Source of the DNA: Saxidomus purpurata | Taxonomy: Eukaryota > Mollusca > Bivalvia > Venerida > Veneridae | DNA length: 64,000 bases | Direction of reading: 5' to 3' | NCBI GenBank assembly: GCA_022818135.1 | Contig: JAFMSR010000005.1 | Location: forward strand, 35,721,959 to 35,785,958 | Shown here: piece after piece, positions 1 to 11,267 of the stretch | Layout: each line of letters starts with the position of its first letter | Numbering within the stretch: position 1 is the first letter of the stretch | Translations under genes and position numbers: made by a program | Notes under the pieces: model-generated | Told to the model about the DNA's origin: nothing | Database searches by the model: none | The model's input: the letters and a program-made list of their open reading frames with translations, nothing else

Positions 1-262
1 ATGAAGACGAATCGTCTTCAATTTTATCTTGGTGATCAACCATTAATTTGTTCTGTTTTAGGCAAGTATGATAAACACACTTTTATGACAGTCTGATTTA
101 GAACAAATTAAGATATCTTATGACATTTATTGCGTTCGTCGTTCAAACCATATTTAAGCTTGAATGCAAATTCTTTTCTATTAGACCAGTATTGATTGGG
201 ATGGATCCCGTGAGAAAAGTTGATGCTGAGAGAATAACACATTCTAGAGATGAAATGAAGAC
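1..262. other. unassigned AT-rich sequence
   Basis: No reading frame, RNA gene or recognised repeat boundary is visible here. The sequence leads directly into the repeat that starts at 263. Confidence 0.5.
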
Positions 263-1426
263 TAAAGAGGCACTCCCTACGTCTAGCAGATAACATTATC
301 GAAACATAGATTATGTGTTCAATGAACGTAAAATGATAATTAAATACAATTTCAAAGAAGAACCTATGGCGAAAAATGCCTCGTTTTACCACAATTAGTC
401 AATATCGAGGCTTTCTGTACCAAGAGGGCCAAGATGGCCCTTTATCGCTCACCTTGGTACAAGTCCACTTGCTTGTTGGAAGATCACTAGATAATGTTAT
501 ATACCAATAGGTTTTCCTATATATGTCTATGTATGTCCCCCCGGGCAAGGTCAATTTTGACCCCAGGGTTATAATTTGAACAAACTTTGAAGAGGTCTAC
601 TAGGCAATGCTACATGCAAACTATCTAAGCTCTAGGCCTTGTGGTTTCAGAGAAGAAGATTTTTAAAGTCTTTCCTATATAAGCCTATGTAAAACTAAGT
701 GACCCCCGTGCGAGGTCAATTTAGATCCGGGCGTCATAATTTGAACAATCTTGGTAGAGGTCCACTAGACAATGATACATGCCAAATATCTAAGCCCTAG
801 GTCTTGTAGTTTCAGAGAAGATTTTTAAAGTTTTCCCTATATATGCCTATGTAAAAACTAAGTGACCACCCGCGCAAGGTCAATTTTGACCCGGGGGTCA
901 TAATTCGAACAATCTTGGTAGAAGTCCACTAGACAATGCTACATGCCAAATATCTAAGCTCTAGGGCTTATGGTTTCAGAGAAGAAGATTTTTTTGAAGT
1001 TTTTCCTATTTGTTGCCATAGCAACCAGAGTTCTGCATGGAATGGAATTCTTTGAACATTTTGGTAGAGCTACATGCAAGGAAGACTCCTGCATAGTTTT
1101 ATCAACATTGGCCTAGTGGTTTCAGAGGAGATGTCATTTGAATCAAAATGTTGACGGACGACGTACGGCGGACAATCATCAATCAGAAAAGCTCATCCTG
1201 GCATAGCCAGGTGAGCTAATAAATCGCAACCACCCATCAACTCTACATAGAGTATTGAATGGTTTACGGTACCGCAGTATATTTTAAACGGCAGATTTTA
1301 TCGATAACGAGTAGGAATGCATAGCTGAAACTTTTAGGTTAAGTTATGATACTTCCAAAGATTCTGCTATTTATGTTTTAGAGGTTATTTAGTTTGATAT
1401 CAGTTATAGGGTATGTCCCTTTAAAG
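263..1426 (+). repeat. repeat family C, copy 1, split by a nested element
   Basis: An interspersed repeat of about 365 bp once the nested insert (420-1217) is removed. One end reads TTAAAGAGGCACTCCCTA and the other ends in TAGGGTATGTCCCTTTAA, so the two ends form imperfect terminal inverted repeats flanked by TTAA. The same internal sequence recurs at 1444-1807, 8766-8903, 8910-9096, 15598-15914, 16636-17010, 54222-54597 and 55330-55657. It has no coding capacity and is probably a non-autonomous DNA transposon. Confidence 0.7.
420..1217 (-). mobile_element. HINE/Helentron-like element, copy 1, with tandem core
   Basis: Read on the minus strand, it starts with the hairpin AGCTCACC...GGTGAGCT, carries about three diverged units of a ~165-bp tandem repeat, and ends in the palindromic GGGCCATCTTGGCCC. 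It sits inside repeat C: the host sequence on either side (CTGTA / AATAAATCG) joins to the uninterrupted form seen in the other C copies with at most one shared base. Insertion without target duplication, a terminal hairpin and a tandem core fit non-autonomous rolling-circle elements known in bivalves. The family name is an inference. Confidence 0.65.
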
Positions 1427-1443
1427 CTGATCGTACTACAATG

Positions 1444-1807
1444 TTTAAAGAAGCACGCCTTACATCTAGCAGATTATATTCTCGAAACATTGATTATTTT
1501 ATCAATGGACGTAAAATGATAAATAAATGCCATTTCAAAGAAGAATCAATGGTGAAAAAATGTCTCATTTATCCACAAGTATCTATATAGATGCTTTCTG
1601 TAATACATCGCATCCAACCATTAATTGATCAACAACAACCCTATATAGAACGGTACTGCCGTATATTTTAAACCTCTGATGTTCTATAATGACTGGGAAT
1701 GCATAGCTGAAATTTTTAGGTTAAGTTATGACACTCCCCAAGATTCTATCATTTATGTTTTGGAGGTTATTTAGTTTGACAATGGTTAGAGGGTAAGTCC
1801 CTTTAAA
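1444..1807 (+). repeat. repeat family C, copy 2
   Basis: A full-length uninterrupted copy in the same orientation as copy 1 and 17 bp downstream of it. It keeps both TTAAAG-bearing ends and shows the unsplit form of the site disrupted in copy 1. Confidence 0.7.
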
Positions 1808-2665
1808 GATTATATGTTAAATATAAGACCTAACAAACCATCCTATCTGTCGTGTTACAATTTGTTTATTGTCAGGCAAAAAAGTAAGTTTCTATCCTGT
1901 TTGTCTGCAACGTTTGTATTACTTGATGATATTAAAATTGTCTCATAAAATCAGACTTATCCTTTCTGTCAACTACTGGCGACGAAGAGTTGCTGAAGAT
2001 TTTCTGTTTTGTCATATTTATGTTTATGTATTAGACTTTCATTTGTGTATTTACAAATATGATTGCATTGAATTTGCATCGTATCTAATGAAAAGCAGAG
2101 CGCACAATGTGTTATATTATATCATATATTCAATTTATCTCGCCGTTTCAGTGTTTGAATACAGGTAGTGACTTAAAAGCGTCTGCAGACGGAACTAAAG
2201 AGAGCAGTCAGTGTGTGGACATAGTCCATGACAACCGAGATAAAATATAAATCGGTCATCATTTACGGCATTGATAGTGTTTAGTCCGTGTTTATGTACA
2301 TGTAGATCTCTTACAGATATCGGTGTTTTAGAGTCCCATCAAAAAAAGGATATACGCCATATCACTTATATACATTTAGTTACTATTTATATGTCGCAGA
2401 AGTGGAAAAAATAAATGATTATTGTAAATATATAATCACACGTTTTCGCTCTTATATTATAGTTTGTCTATAAATGATCAAATCGCATTGTAAATTTATA
2501 CGACTAAATTTCCAGCAAAACTATTGAGAAGTGTCATCACGGATATCTTGTTAAAACCGCGCATGCTTTACACGTACTTTATTTGACTTACATTTCTGTT
2601 GCTGCTCTGAAATCTGTGCAATTATAATCTATGGTATGAAAGAAAACAAAACAAAGACCGTTAAT
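1808..2665. other. unassigned AT-rich sequence
   Basis: The longest open frame (1869-2168, plus) opens on a TTG and has a hydrophobic composition typical of chance AT-rich frames. No splice-bounded exon, RNA gene or known repeat is evident. Confidence 0.45.
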
Positions 2666-3820
2666 TTTTAGCTCACCTGGCTACGCCAGGGTGAGCTTTT
2701 CTGATCGATGATTGTCCGTCGTCCGTCCGTCGTCCGTCAACATTTTGATTCAAATGACATCTCCTCTGAAACCTCTAGGCCAATGTTGATAAAACTATGC
2801 AGGAATGTTCCTTGCATGAAGCTCTACCAAAATTGTTCAAAGAATTCCATTCCATGCAGAACTCTGGTTGCTATGGCAACAAATAGGAAAATCTTTAAAA
2901 ATCTTCTCCTCTGAAACCACAAGGCCTAGAGCTTAGATATTTGGCATGTAGCATTGTCTAGTGGACCTCTACCAAGATTGTTCAAATTATGACCCCCGGG
3001 GCAAAATTGACCCCGCGCGGGTGGGCCCTTAGTTTTTGCATAGGAATATATAGGAAAAACTTTAAAAATCTTCTTCTCTGAAACCACAAGGCCTAGAGCT
3101 AAGATATTTGGCATGTAGCATTGTCTAGTGGACCTCTACCAAGATTGTTCAAATTATGACCCCCGGGTCAAAATTGACCCCGCGGGGTGGTCACTTAGTT
3201 TTGCATAGGCTTATATAGGAAAAATTTAAAAATCTTCTTCTCTGAAACCACAAGGCCTGGAGCTTAGATATTTAGCATGTAGCATTGGCTAGTGGACCTC
3301 TACCAAGATTGTTCAAATTATGACCCCCGGATCAAAGTTGACCCCGCACGGGGGGTCACTTAGTTTTGCATAGGCATATATAGGAAAAACTTTAAAAATC
3401 TTCTTCTCTGAAACCACAAGGCCTAGAGCTTAGATATTTGGCATGTAGCATTGGCTAGTGGACCTCTACCAAGATTGTTAAAATTATTACCCCAAGGTCA
3501 AAATTGACCCCTTACAGGGGGTCACTTAGTTTAACATAGGTTTATATAGGAAAAAGTTTAAACATCTTTTTCTCTGAAACCACAAGGCCTAGAGCTTAGA
3601 TATTTGGCATGTAGCATTGCCTAGTAGACCTCTTCAAAGTTTGTTCAAATTATGCCCCTGGGGTCAAAATTGACCTTGCCCGTGGGGGGTGGGGGTCACT
3701 TGTTTTACAAAGGCGTATATAGGAAAACCTATTTGGTATATAACATTATCTAGTGATCTTCCACTAGGCAAGTGGACTTGTACCAAGGTGAGCGATATAG
3801 GGCCATCTTGGCCCTCTTTT
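2666..3820 (+). mobile_element. HINE/Helentron-like element, copy 2, with five-unit tandem core
   Basis: The best-preserved copy. It begins with the hairpin AGCTCACCTGGCTACGCCAG followed by a GTCCGTC-rich stretch. It then has about five units of a ~165-bp tandem repeat, recognised by the recurring start TTTAAAAATCTTCTTCTCTG at about 2896, 3061, 3226, 3390 and 3560. It closes with a GTGAGCGATATAGGGCC block and the palindrome GGGCCATCTTGGCCC. It has no protein-coding capacity. Confidence 0.7.
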
Positions 3821-3881
3821 TTATGTGAAGACGGTATTTATATCAATCAATTTGACCTATATACACTTTAGAAGCTGTCGT

Positions 3882-3914
3882 CCAATCAGAACACGATGAC
3901 GTAAAATGGCGGCC
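3882..3914 (+). promoter_or_regulatory. candidate promoter: CCAAT box, CRE-like site, YY1-like site
   Basis: Within 33 bp lie CCAATCAG (NF-Y type), TGACGTAA (CRE/ATF type) and AAAATGGCGGCC (YY1-like, overlapping an ATG). The order and spacing resemble compact TATA-less animal promoters. The ATG frame (MAAMTDRV) stops after eight codons, so any transcript here would need a splice donor or a different start. Speculative. Confidence 0.3.
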
Positions 3915-3925
3915 ATGACGGATCG

Positions 3926-5556
3926 CGTGTAGAATTTAGAATCTAACATTATGTCTACAGTCCTTGCTGAAGATATCTAGCGTACAAGAAATCACAGTCG
4001 TTGCGTAAAACTAGAGAAACCGTCACTGGAATCTATGGAACAGTTTTGATGCAAAATTTACATTGAGCCTTCTGACTTCCCATCTTGCATCGTTACGTCT
4101 GTATTTGTCCATCTGATATTACAGGTTTCTTTTTGATATTTTTATTCATCTTTTAACTCTGAATTACCAAAAAATGTGCATCATTAGTAGTCTGTTTCAC
4201 TAGAAATTGATTTAAACGATTCTGGTATTTGAGGTTATTTTTGGTGTAAATAGAGTAAACAAAGATGGCGTCTTAGAATTTAGTGGCATATTTAAATGTC
4301 CGTAAAAGTGTTTACGAGTTTTAAAAAAATAGTTAAAATTAATTTTTATGATAACTTTGATAACCAAAGTTCGAAATGAAAGGCCTCTTTTATTCATATT
4401 GGATGTTTCTCTGAACAAAAACTTTGTTAAAATTTCTTGTTTTTTTTATGTCAAGTTTTCTTTTTGTGATGTTATTTCTATCTTTTAAAAAAACTACTTA
4501 AATCATGTACTTTGCTTTTCTTTCAGCAGTTGTCATTACTTTTTGATACAATAATGGTTCTGAGGTTAACTGCAAAAAATTCTTCCACTTTATGACTATG
4601 ACTACATTGCAAGTATTGCGAAGCTACACGTTGATAATCTCATACTCAAACAAGACATTTTCAAAAGTAGTACATACATTTCAATTCATGTGTTGTTGAT
4701 TTACTTACTTTCTTTTATTTTGTTTCAGGTAACTTCCAGTTTTAATTTACAAAAAAAACAACGTGAGACGATAGACAACTCATCACGGGTCGCAAGAAAA
4801 AGTCAAAACTGTTCGAAGAAAGAGACCAATATTTTATTTCTGATATAGTGTTTGATTGGAAATAACAACTTTTAACACTCCCATCAAAGTATTAAACCAA
4901 TCAATGTTAAGTTTTACACATTATGCTAATTATGTCAAGGGTCAAGTGTTTTATTACCATGTTACATAACCTCGTTGATTAGACAATGGTCTTATCAGCA
5001 GGGGTGTGATATATGTCTTTTTGAAGATCAATAGTTCACTCTGTATGGGATTAGACCTCCTGTGGTTTTGGAGGCTTCAGTTGTCTTTAATAAAGATGTA
5101 CTAATCGGGTAATCGATCTTAAAAGACTGATTTAATAAATTTTGGCAACTAATTTGCGTCAACTTCAATTGCAGAAAAGTAGCCCTTGGAAATTATGTTT
5201 CTAATAATTTTGAATATTAAGGAAATTATCATAAATGAAAAAATAGAAGAAATATAAATATATATTCGTATATGCCTCATCTGTTGCTATCGAAAGTAGA
5301 ACAAATACCTGTCATATATATGCTTATTGAAAACCAGGAACCGTATATTAACAAATAAAAACTTGTTGCTTGATATGCTTGTTGACATTCTTTACTCCAA
5401 GAAAACAATGTAGTTCTCACAACGTTCTAGTATTCCGTGCAAACTTTTACTCCCCTGACACCAACTTCCGTGATCATAATGCTCCTTTCATGCTCAATCA
5501 AGTATGAACATGAAAATTAATATGTACTTTTAATTCATTATTAAAATCACTTCTTT
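3926..5556. other. unassigned AT-rich sequence
   Basis: No coding frame or repeat boundary is recognised. Scattered pyrimidine tracts ending in AG (for example near 4527 and 4729) resemble splice acceptors, but no exon could be placed between them. Confidence 0.4.
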
Positions 5557-5561
5557 CTCAC

Positions 5562-5637
5562 TTGCAGTGATTTCCCCGAGCAACTCGTCAAGATCAAGAT
5601 CATTAAAATTAATAAAATCATCTTTTCCATAAGCCAT
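5562..5637 (-). CDS. candidate first coding exon, acidic N-terminus
   Basis: On the minus strand an ATG at 5637 opens 25 codons reading MAYGKDDFINFNDLDLDELL then GEITA, directly followed by a donor-like CAA|GTGAGA. The peptide is strongly acidic with a DLDLDELLGEI run, unlike the chance frames nearby, and stands out from AT-rich surroundings. The exon would end in phase 1 and the gene would continue toward lower coordinates, where I could not place a second exon. I do not recognise the protein. It could also be a pseudo-exon. Confidence 0.35.
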
Positions 5638-6205
5638 ATTAAAGAATTTACTTTAAATACCCGTTGAAATACGTATCGTTCAATAAAATTGAGAAATACC
5701 AGCGATTTTGCAAAAATAATTGATAAATAATGTTTGTATAATTATTATTATTTGCAAACTGTAGAGAGATCAAAGTGATATAAATGAAAATACATATGAA
5801 TTGCTGCTAATTAAAGTGTTTCAACAGATGTTTAACAATCGAGTAGGATAAATTATAATCTATTTTAACTATAAACACTGTTTTCAGTAAAATACTGGTA
5901 AAATTCCCGTCTTTAGGGCTCATTTTTGTGACATTATTTACATTTTTTTGGTTTCACAAAACGAAAACAAATCTATAAATGTATATCACTAAATATTGAA
6001 ATTTTAAACTTTCGTTTATTAATATATAATATAGCGATGCTAGAGTGAAACAGGCAAAAAATATGATATTGGATACGGCTCGCTCTTATCGGCGCGCGTT
6101 ATCAGTGGACGACAGCATAAAATCGATACTACATAGGTAGATAAGCGAGTTTCATATCCCGGTTATATAGTATTCCTGGTTTTATGCAGAAATAATTACA
6201 CCATT
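5638..6205. other. unassigned AT-rich sequence
   Basis: Very AT-rich with no convincing frame. If the minus-strand exon at 5562-5637 is real, its 5' UTR and promoter would fall here, but no clear core element is visible. Confidence 0.35.
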
Positions 6206-6250
6206 GTTGTATTCTACATTATTTCATATATCAGTGTTCTGTATTTGCTA
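6206..6250 (+). repeat. 45-bp inverted repeat, left arm
   Basis: Matches the reverse complement of 9101-9145 at 43 of 45 positions by eye. Together they bracket 2.85 kb of repeat-rich DNA and may be terminal inverted repeats of a composite element. No clear target duplication was found outside them. Confidence 0.6.
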
Positions 6251-6676
6251 TTAAACTGAACTTATATTTAAAGGTTATTGAGTAAACGGTCGAAATTAAG
6301 TTGAAAAACCTGATTGCATTGTTTGGCTGTCATTCATACCCTCATCATAACATTCTATAAATGAAAGTGGATCGAAATGTAATAACTGCGTTTGTTATAT
6401 TGAAATGTATGATTTTAACGTATTTCAACATATAAGCCAACTGCTAATATAAACCAATATAGATATGTTATAAGGCATGCCAGTTGGACGAGCAATGTAT
6501 GTCATCACGCACTGTTGAAACATGCACTCGCATTATTACACCAGATGGCGCGCTTGCATAATCATCGACAATTTTCGGCACGTACCAAATAATCCGTACT
6601 GCATGGAGAATTATATCTCGGGGAGATATATTGTTTTTGTCATGTCTGTCTGTCTGTACATGCCCAGTAGACATTA

Positions 6677-6775
6677 TGGGGTTAGGGTTTGAGTAGGACT
6701 TGAGTACATTCCGTCATTATGGGGTTAAAATGGTATTGTGGGGTTAAATAAAATCATTGTGGGGTTAAAAAAGAT
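6677..6775 (+). repeat. short degenerate minisatellite (ATTNTGGGGTTA)
   Basis: Four spaced copies of a TGGGGTTA-containing motif lie in about 100 bp. One TTAGGG occurs by chance. This is not a telomeric array. Confidence 0.5.
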
Positions 6776-6807
6776 CAAAGATAGATCAAAGGGATAACCT
6801 CACAAGT

Positions 6808-7230
6808 CTGTCTGTTCAGCAAAAAAGTGTCCGCTCCATATCTCCTCAACCCTTCGAAGGATTTTCTTGGGTCAGATGATCACCTCAACTAGAGGATGTG
6901 CAGAACCCATGAACCAAAACGCCTGCTCAAGGTCACAGCTCAAGGTCAAAGGTTTGATCCTTGTTTTTCGTGTCCGCTCCGTATCTCCTAAATCCCTCGA
7001 AGGATTTTCATTAAACTTTGGTCAGATGTTCACATCAACTACGCGATGTGCAGAATCCATGTCCTAACTGCGCCGGCTCAAATTCAAGGTCACAGAGATC
7101 AAAAGGTTATATGACTATATTTCGTGTCCACTTCATATCTCTTGAAACCCTTCACCAAACAGACAAGTTGGCAAAGCGCATGTAACAACCACATTGGTTC
7201 AAGGTTTAGGTCACTGTTACTAAAAATAGA
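6808..7230 (+). repeat. diverged tandem repeat (GTCCGCTCCATATCTCC units)
   Basis: Three related units start near 6829, 6970 and 7125, each opening with GTGTCC(G/A)CT(C/T)C followed by an ATATCTC-type block and later AAGGTCA-rich sequence. The repeat resumes at 8250 after the retroelement, so it is the insertion target of the element at 7241-8249. Confidence 0.6.
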
Positions 7231-7233
7231 AAA

Positions 7234-7641
7234 ATGGTTTCTCAGTTAATTCGGTTTGCCAGAGCGTGTAGTCATGTTGAGGATTTCAATGAACGTAATC
7301 AATATATTACAAATAAACTTCTTCAACAGGGCTACCGTTATTACAAATTGCGTAAATATTTTGCTAAATTTTACTATCGTAATTCTGATTTGGTTTTGAA
7401 ATTCAATAGTAATCTAAAGACTCTTCTGCGAGAAGGTATTTCAAAACCCGATTTTTATGGGGATGTGGTTTACAAACTTCGTAAGATTTTGGGTCATGGC
7501 AATTTTCCAACTGTATTTGCTAAAATTATAAAACGTTTTGTTAAAAGAGGTTACGACCCAACTGTTTTGAGACACACCGCATGTTTGGTGTTCAACCCGT
7601 TTACAGTTGGACGCTATGCTTCCCTCTTTGATTGTGTCTGA
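7234..7641 (+). pseudogene. C-terminal fragment of retroelement reverse transcriptase (TE D)
   Basis: An open frame of 135 codons nearly identical to the C-terminal half of the longer frame at 37866-38504. Conserved features include SQLIRFARAC, a Lys/Tyr/Arg-rich LLQQGYRYYKLRK segment and the terminal ACLVFNPFTVGRYASLFDCV. It lacks the catalytic RT core and cannot encode an active enzyme. The start is odd: the first bases, including the ATG, match the flanking tandem repeat, so the initiation codon was supplied by the insertion site. Expression is unknown. Confidence 0.6.
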
Positions 7642-8249
7642 CGGAAGAGGGGGAGGACTCTGTGATGGGCAGTTTTTAAATCCCACTGGGACGAAACTGT
7701 TTTGATTTCTGTCCTCTGGCCTGTTTCGTCGGGCCCTTAAGGGTGTTTCTCTTGGTGCTCTGCCTTCTGCAAAGGCATTGAGTACATACGTTTTTTGGTT
7801 CTCAAGGTTTGCTTTTTATATATTTATACACGAGCATTTTTGTGTTTTACATACCATGCCTTTTGTTTCCATTGCGTGTGTTAGAGATTCACCTAACAGG
7901 GATTACTTACTGTCCTGTGACTTTGGAACATGGTGGGGGTAAGAGTGAGGTTGGGTGCGCACCATAAACCGGTTTAAGCTCCCCAGTGGTGTTTTTGCCA
8001 CTGACCGTTCCAAGGCGGTGCCCCACTGTGTTCCTTTAATTGTTCGTTTTGTCCTCGTGTGTTTGCTTTGTATGCTAGTGTGTGTCGGTAGTATATGTGT
8101 GTGTGTGTGTACATGATTGTGTGTGTGTGTGTTGTGTGTGTTTGTGTGTGTGTTGGTGGTGTGCACTTCTGGGTGCTGTGGGGCTCGTTTTGGGGAGGCT
8201 GCGTTTTTGGTACGTGACATTCCCTGTTTGATATTATTTTTGTTTTTTT
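7241..8249 (+). mobile_element. Penelope-like retroelement (TE D), 5'-truncated copy
   Basis: Contains the last ~130 codons of the element's reading frame, a ~330-bp 3' UTR, a TG-rich microsatellite (about 8092-8158) and the shared 3' terminus ending in TGATATTATTTTTGTTTTT. Other copies in the window share exactly this end but start at different internal points, the signature of 5' truncation during target-primed reverse transcription. It is inserted in the tandem repeat that flanks it on both sides. Confidence 0.65.
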
Positions 8250-8380
8250 CTTCTCAATAACTCCAGTTAGGAGTGACCAATTGCAATGAAACTTTGTGTG
8301 TATGTAGCTTACATGAATAGGAAGCTTTGGATTTAATCGGGGGTCAAGGTTAAGATCACTGTTAAAAAAGATTTGTTTCA
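8250..8380 (+). repeat. continuation of the interrupted tandem repeat
   Basis: Sequence after the TE D tail (CTCAATAACTCCAG..., then GGGGGTCAAGGTTAAG) continues the mollusc-type repeat broken at 7230. This places the TE D copy as the younger insertion. Confidence 0.5.
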
Positions 8381-8397
8381 AAAATATGTTGGCTATT

Positions 8398-8765
8398 AAA
8401 GCTGCTCGCTCTCAATTGCCGTTGAATTTTTTTTTTTCTAAAATTGACATAATGAATACTTATTCATTAATATAAAACTAAAACTTAAGGCGAGAATCAA
8501 AATATAAGCAAAAATCAATGTAGGAATTTGTAAAAATCGATTGAAATGTCGGTTACACGGCACCTCTACACTATATGTGTATGAAATTTCAAAAGCATTT
8601 GCAACGCTTTTAAATTTGGTAGCGTATTATTTTAAATTTAGAGATATACGTGAAAGGACTTTATACTAGAGCCTTTTTATATGACCATATGTTCTAAAAT
8701 ACGTTATTTTCATACAGTTAGAAGAGAATTTTTTTTTTTACCAAAATCTGAGAGCGAGCAGCTTT
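8398..8765 (-). mobile_element. TTAA MITE (family M), copy 1
   Basis: Flanked by TTAA on both sides with inverted termini AGCTGCTCGCTCTCA / TGAGAGCGAGCAGCT. It carries the family's internal CGGTTACACGGCACC block and the AAAAGC...GCTTTT hairpin with one mismatch. About 368 bp and non-coding. Confidence 0.8.
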
Positions 8766-8903
8766 AAACCGCTGATTCTATCGATAACGAATGGGAATTC
8801 ATAGCTGAAACTTTTAGGTTAAGTTATTATACTTCCAAAGATTCCATTAATTATGTATTTGAGGTTATTTAGTTTGACATCAGTTATAGGGTGTGTCCCT
8901 TTA
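8766..8903 (+). repeat. repeat family C, partial copy
   Basis: The 3' portion of repeat C, starting directly after MITE copy 1 and ending in GGGTGTGTCCCTTTA. Confidence 0.6.
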
Positions 8904-8909
8904 TTTGCA

Positions 8910-9096
8910 CAACAACAACTCTACATAGATTATTGAATGGTTGACGGTACTGCAGTATTTTTAAACCGCTGATTTTATCGATAATAACTGGGAATGCATT
9001 GCTGAATCTTTTAGGTTAAGTTATAATACTTCCCAAGATTCTATTATTAAGTTTAAGAGGTTATTTAGTCGACATCAGTTATAAGGTATGTCCCTT
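8910..9096 (+). repeat. repeat family C, partial copy
   Basis: A second truncated C copy in the same orientation, from CAACAACTCTACATAG to AAGGTATGTCCCTTAAA. Confidence 0.6.
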
Positions 9097-9100
9097 AAAT

Positions 9101-9145
9101 AGCAAATACAGAACACTGATATATGAAACAATGCAGAATACAACA
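9101..9145 (-). repeat. 45-bp inverted repeat, right arm
   Basis: The partner of 6206-6250. See that entry. Confidence 0.6.
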
Positions 9146-9713
9146 AATCATCTCTCAGAAAGGTGTGATCATTAAACATACCAAAAAGAAATATGTAATA
9201 TCAAATGGACAAATACACACGTAACAATGCAAGATGGGATTTCAGAAGACTCAATGTATTTTTTGCACCAAAACTGTACCATGGGAATCAGTCTTTGTTT
9301 TTCAAGTATTTCGTTTACTCCATTGGTGATATTAACATGTACAGTAACGTTTTGATGTCGCCAATTTGTGTTTCATCAACATACCATTTTTCTTTTTGAA
9401 AGTTTGAACAGCGATACATTTACCTGACACTGAGAGGTACACGTAAGTTTGCTATACCACACGGGGAGGAACCAGCAAATCAGAAACCGCTGGTGCGAAT
9501 GAGCGTTCGATGTGCGGGCTTCCAGAAACTTGAAAATTGTTTACTTTATTACGGGTGTAAAATTCCATAAATGTATAAAATCGTAACGAAACAATGTTTC
9601 GTGTTTATTATAGAACATGCAGTACAGTTCGGTTTCGTTTGTAAACATTTCAGGTATTTATAGAATACGTAATAGTTTCAGAACAGCTGCTTTAAGAAAT
9701 AAACTTTCGACGT

Positions 9714-9851
9714 TAAACGCTGCTCGCTCTCAGTTGCCTCTGAAAGAAATAACATTTTTATAAATGACATACTTGTACATATAAATATATGTTGACTTTA
9801 CATGTATGCTCTAAAATATGTAATTTTCATACATTTCGAAGAACGTTATCT
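9714..9851 (-). mobile_element. TTAA MITE (family M), decayed end fragment
   Basis: Begins at a TTAA with CGCTGCTCGCTCTCAG and keeps recognisable internal pieces, but has no second terminus. Confidence 0.5.
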
Positions 9852-10164
9852 TCATGCCCCCGAAGGATGGCATATTAAAATCTCACCTTACGTTCGTTCG
9901 TCCGTATGCAAGTCCGTCCTTGCATAGTCCGTGTCAGTTTCCTAATTATATACACACATTCGTGTCCGGACTATAACTTTGTCATGCGTTGTTTGAATTT
10001 AACATAACTTGGCACAAATGTTCAGAACACCAAGACGTGTCGGGTGCGTAAATCGCGTACCTTCCTTAAAGGTAAAGGTCACACTTGGAGCTTGAAGGTA
10101 ATGGAATCGTGTATATAAATATATGTACGTTCGTGTCTGCACTGCAACTTTGTCATGCATTGAT
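9852..10164 (+). repeat. unclassified repeat ending at the gap
   Basis: Starts with CATGCCCCCGAAGGATGG and continues with CGTTCGTCCGTATG and AAAGGTAAAGGTCACA-type sequence common in interspersed mollusc repeats. Truncated by the assembly gap. Confidence 0.4.
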
Positions 10165-10664
10165 NNNNNNNNNNNNNNNNNNNNNNNNNNNNNNNNNNNN
10201 NNNNNNNNNNNNNNNNNNNNNNNNNNNNNNNNNNNNNNNNNNNNNNNNNNNNNNNNNNNNNNNNNNNNNNNNNNNNNNNNNNNNNNNNNNNNNNNNNNNN
10301 NNNNNNNNNNNNNNNNNNNNNNNNNNNNNNNNNNNNNNNNNNNNNNNNNNNNNNNNNNNNNNNNNNNNNNNNNNNNNNNNNNNNNNNNNNNNNNNNNNNN
10401 NNNNNNNNNNNNNNNNNNNNNNNNNNNNNNNNNNNNNNNNNNNNNNNNNNNNNNNNNNNNNNNNNNNNNNNNNNNNNNNNNNNNNNNNNNNNNNNNNNNN
10501 NNNNNNNNNNNNNNNNNNNNNNNNNNNNNNNNNNNNNNNNNNNNNNNNNNNNNNNNNNNNNNNNNNNNNNNNNNNNNNNNNNNNNNNNNNNNNNNNNNNN
10601 NNNNNNNNNNNNNNNNNNNNNNNNNNNNNNNNNNNNNNNNNNNNNNNNNNNNNNNNNNNNNNNN
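10165..10664. other. assembly gap, exactly 500 N
   Basis: Fixed-size gap between contig A and contig B. Frames reported across it are meaningless. Confidence 0.99.
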
Positions 10665-11267
10665 AAAATCAATCAATAAAAACATATTACAAATACTTTT
10701 TCTGTAAAACTTTATTTTCAGTGGGTAAAATTATCTTGCATCGAATAATAATGGAAAAAAATTAAGTCACGTGCCCCTCCGCGTACAAAAAAACCCATTC
10801 CTGACAGTTCGTACTTCAGTGCGGCGACAATAAACTTGTTTCATTTTACTCCTTCATTTTGCAACAGTTATTTCAATAAAGAGGTAAAATATTAAGCATG
10901 AAGATGTTACAAATAAATAGGAATTACACGATTCCTAATGTTGACAACGTCACATAAATGCTCTACGCAGCTTTTAAAATCTTACACTATATTGATTAAC
11001 ATTACTTTGTGGCAACCATATTAACCTTTAAAACTACAACAAACGTTGATGTACATCGGTCAAGAGCACGTTGAAGAGACTGATGCAAACACAAGTGAAT
11101 CCGGGTACCAGACCCTTGCTGTTTACGAATACACCCCTTTGCTCTCTAACATGCCGGATGGTATAGCATTTATCCACACGAGACTACCTCCGGGTTTCTA
11201 ACTAGTTCATATATCTAGATGGATTGCGAACACTGCAAATATTTCTAATTATTTTCAACATGTCGAT

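Noticed and set aside
1869..2168. 99-codon frame in contig A
   Set aside because: Opens on TTG with no ATG, has a hydrophobic AT-driven composition and no splice context.
6677..6775. Telomere-like TTAGGG sequence
   Set aside because: Only one TTAGGG within a degenerate TGGGGTTA minisatellite; not an array.
9999..10765. Long frames across the first gap
   Set aside because: They consist almost entirely of N and have no sequence support. The same applies to 36575-37190.
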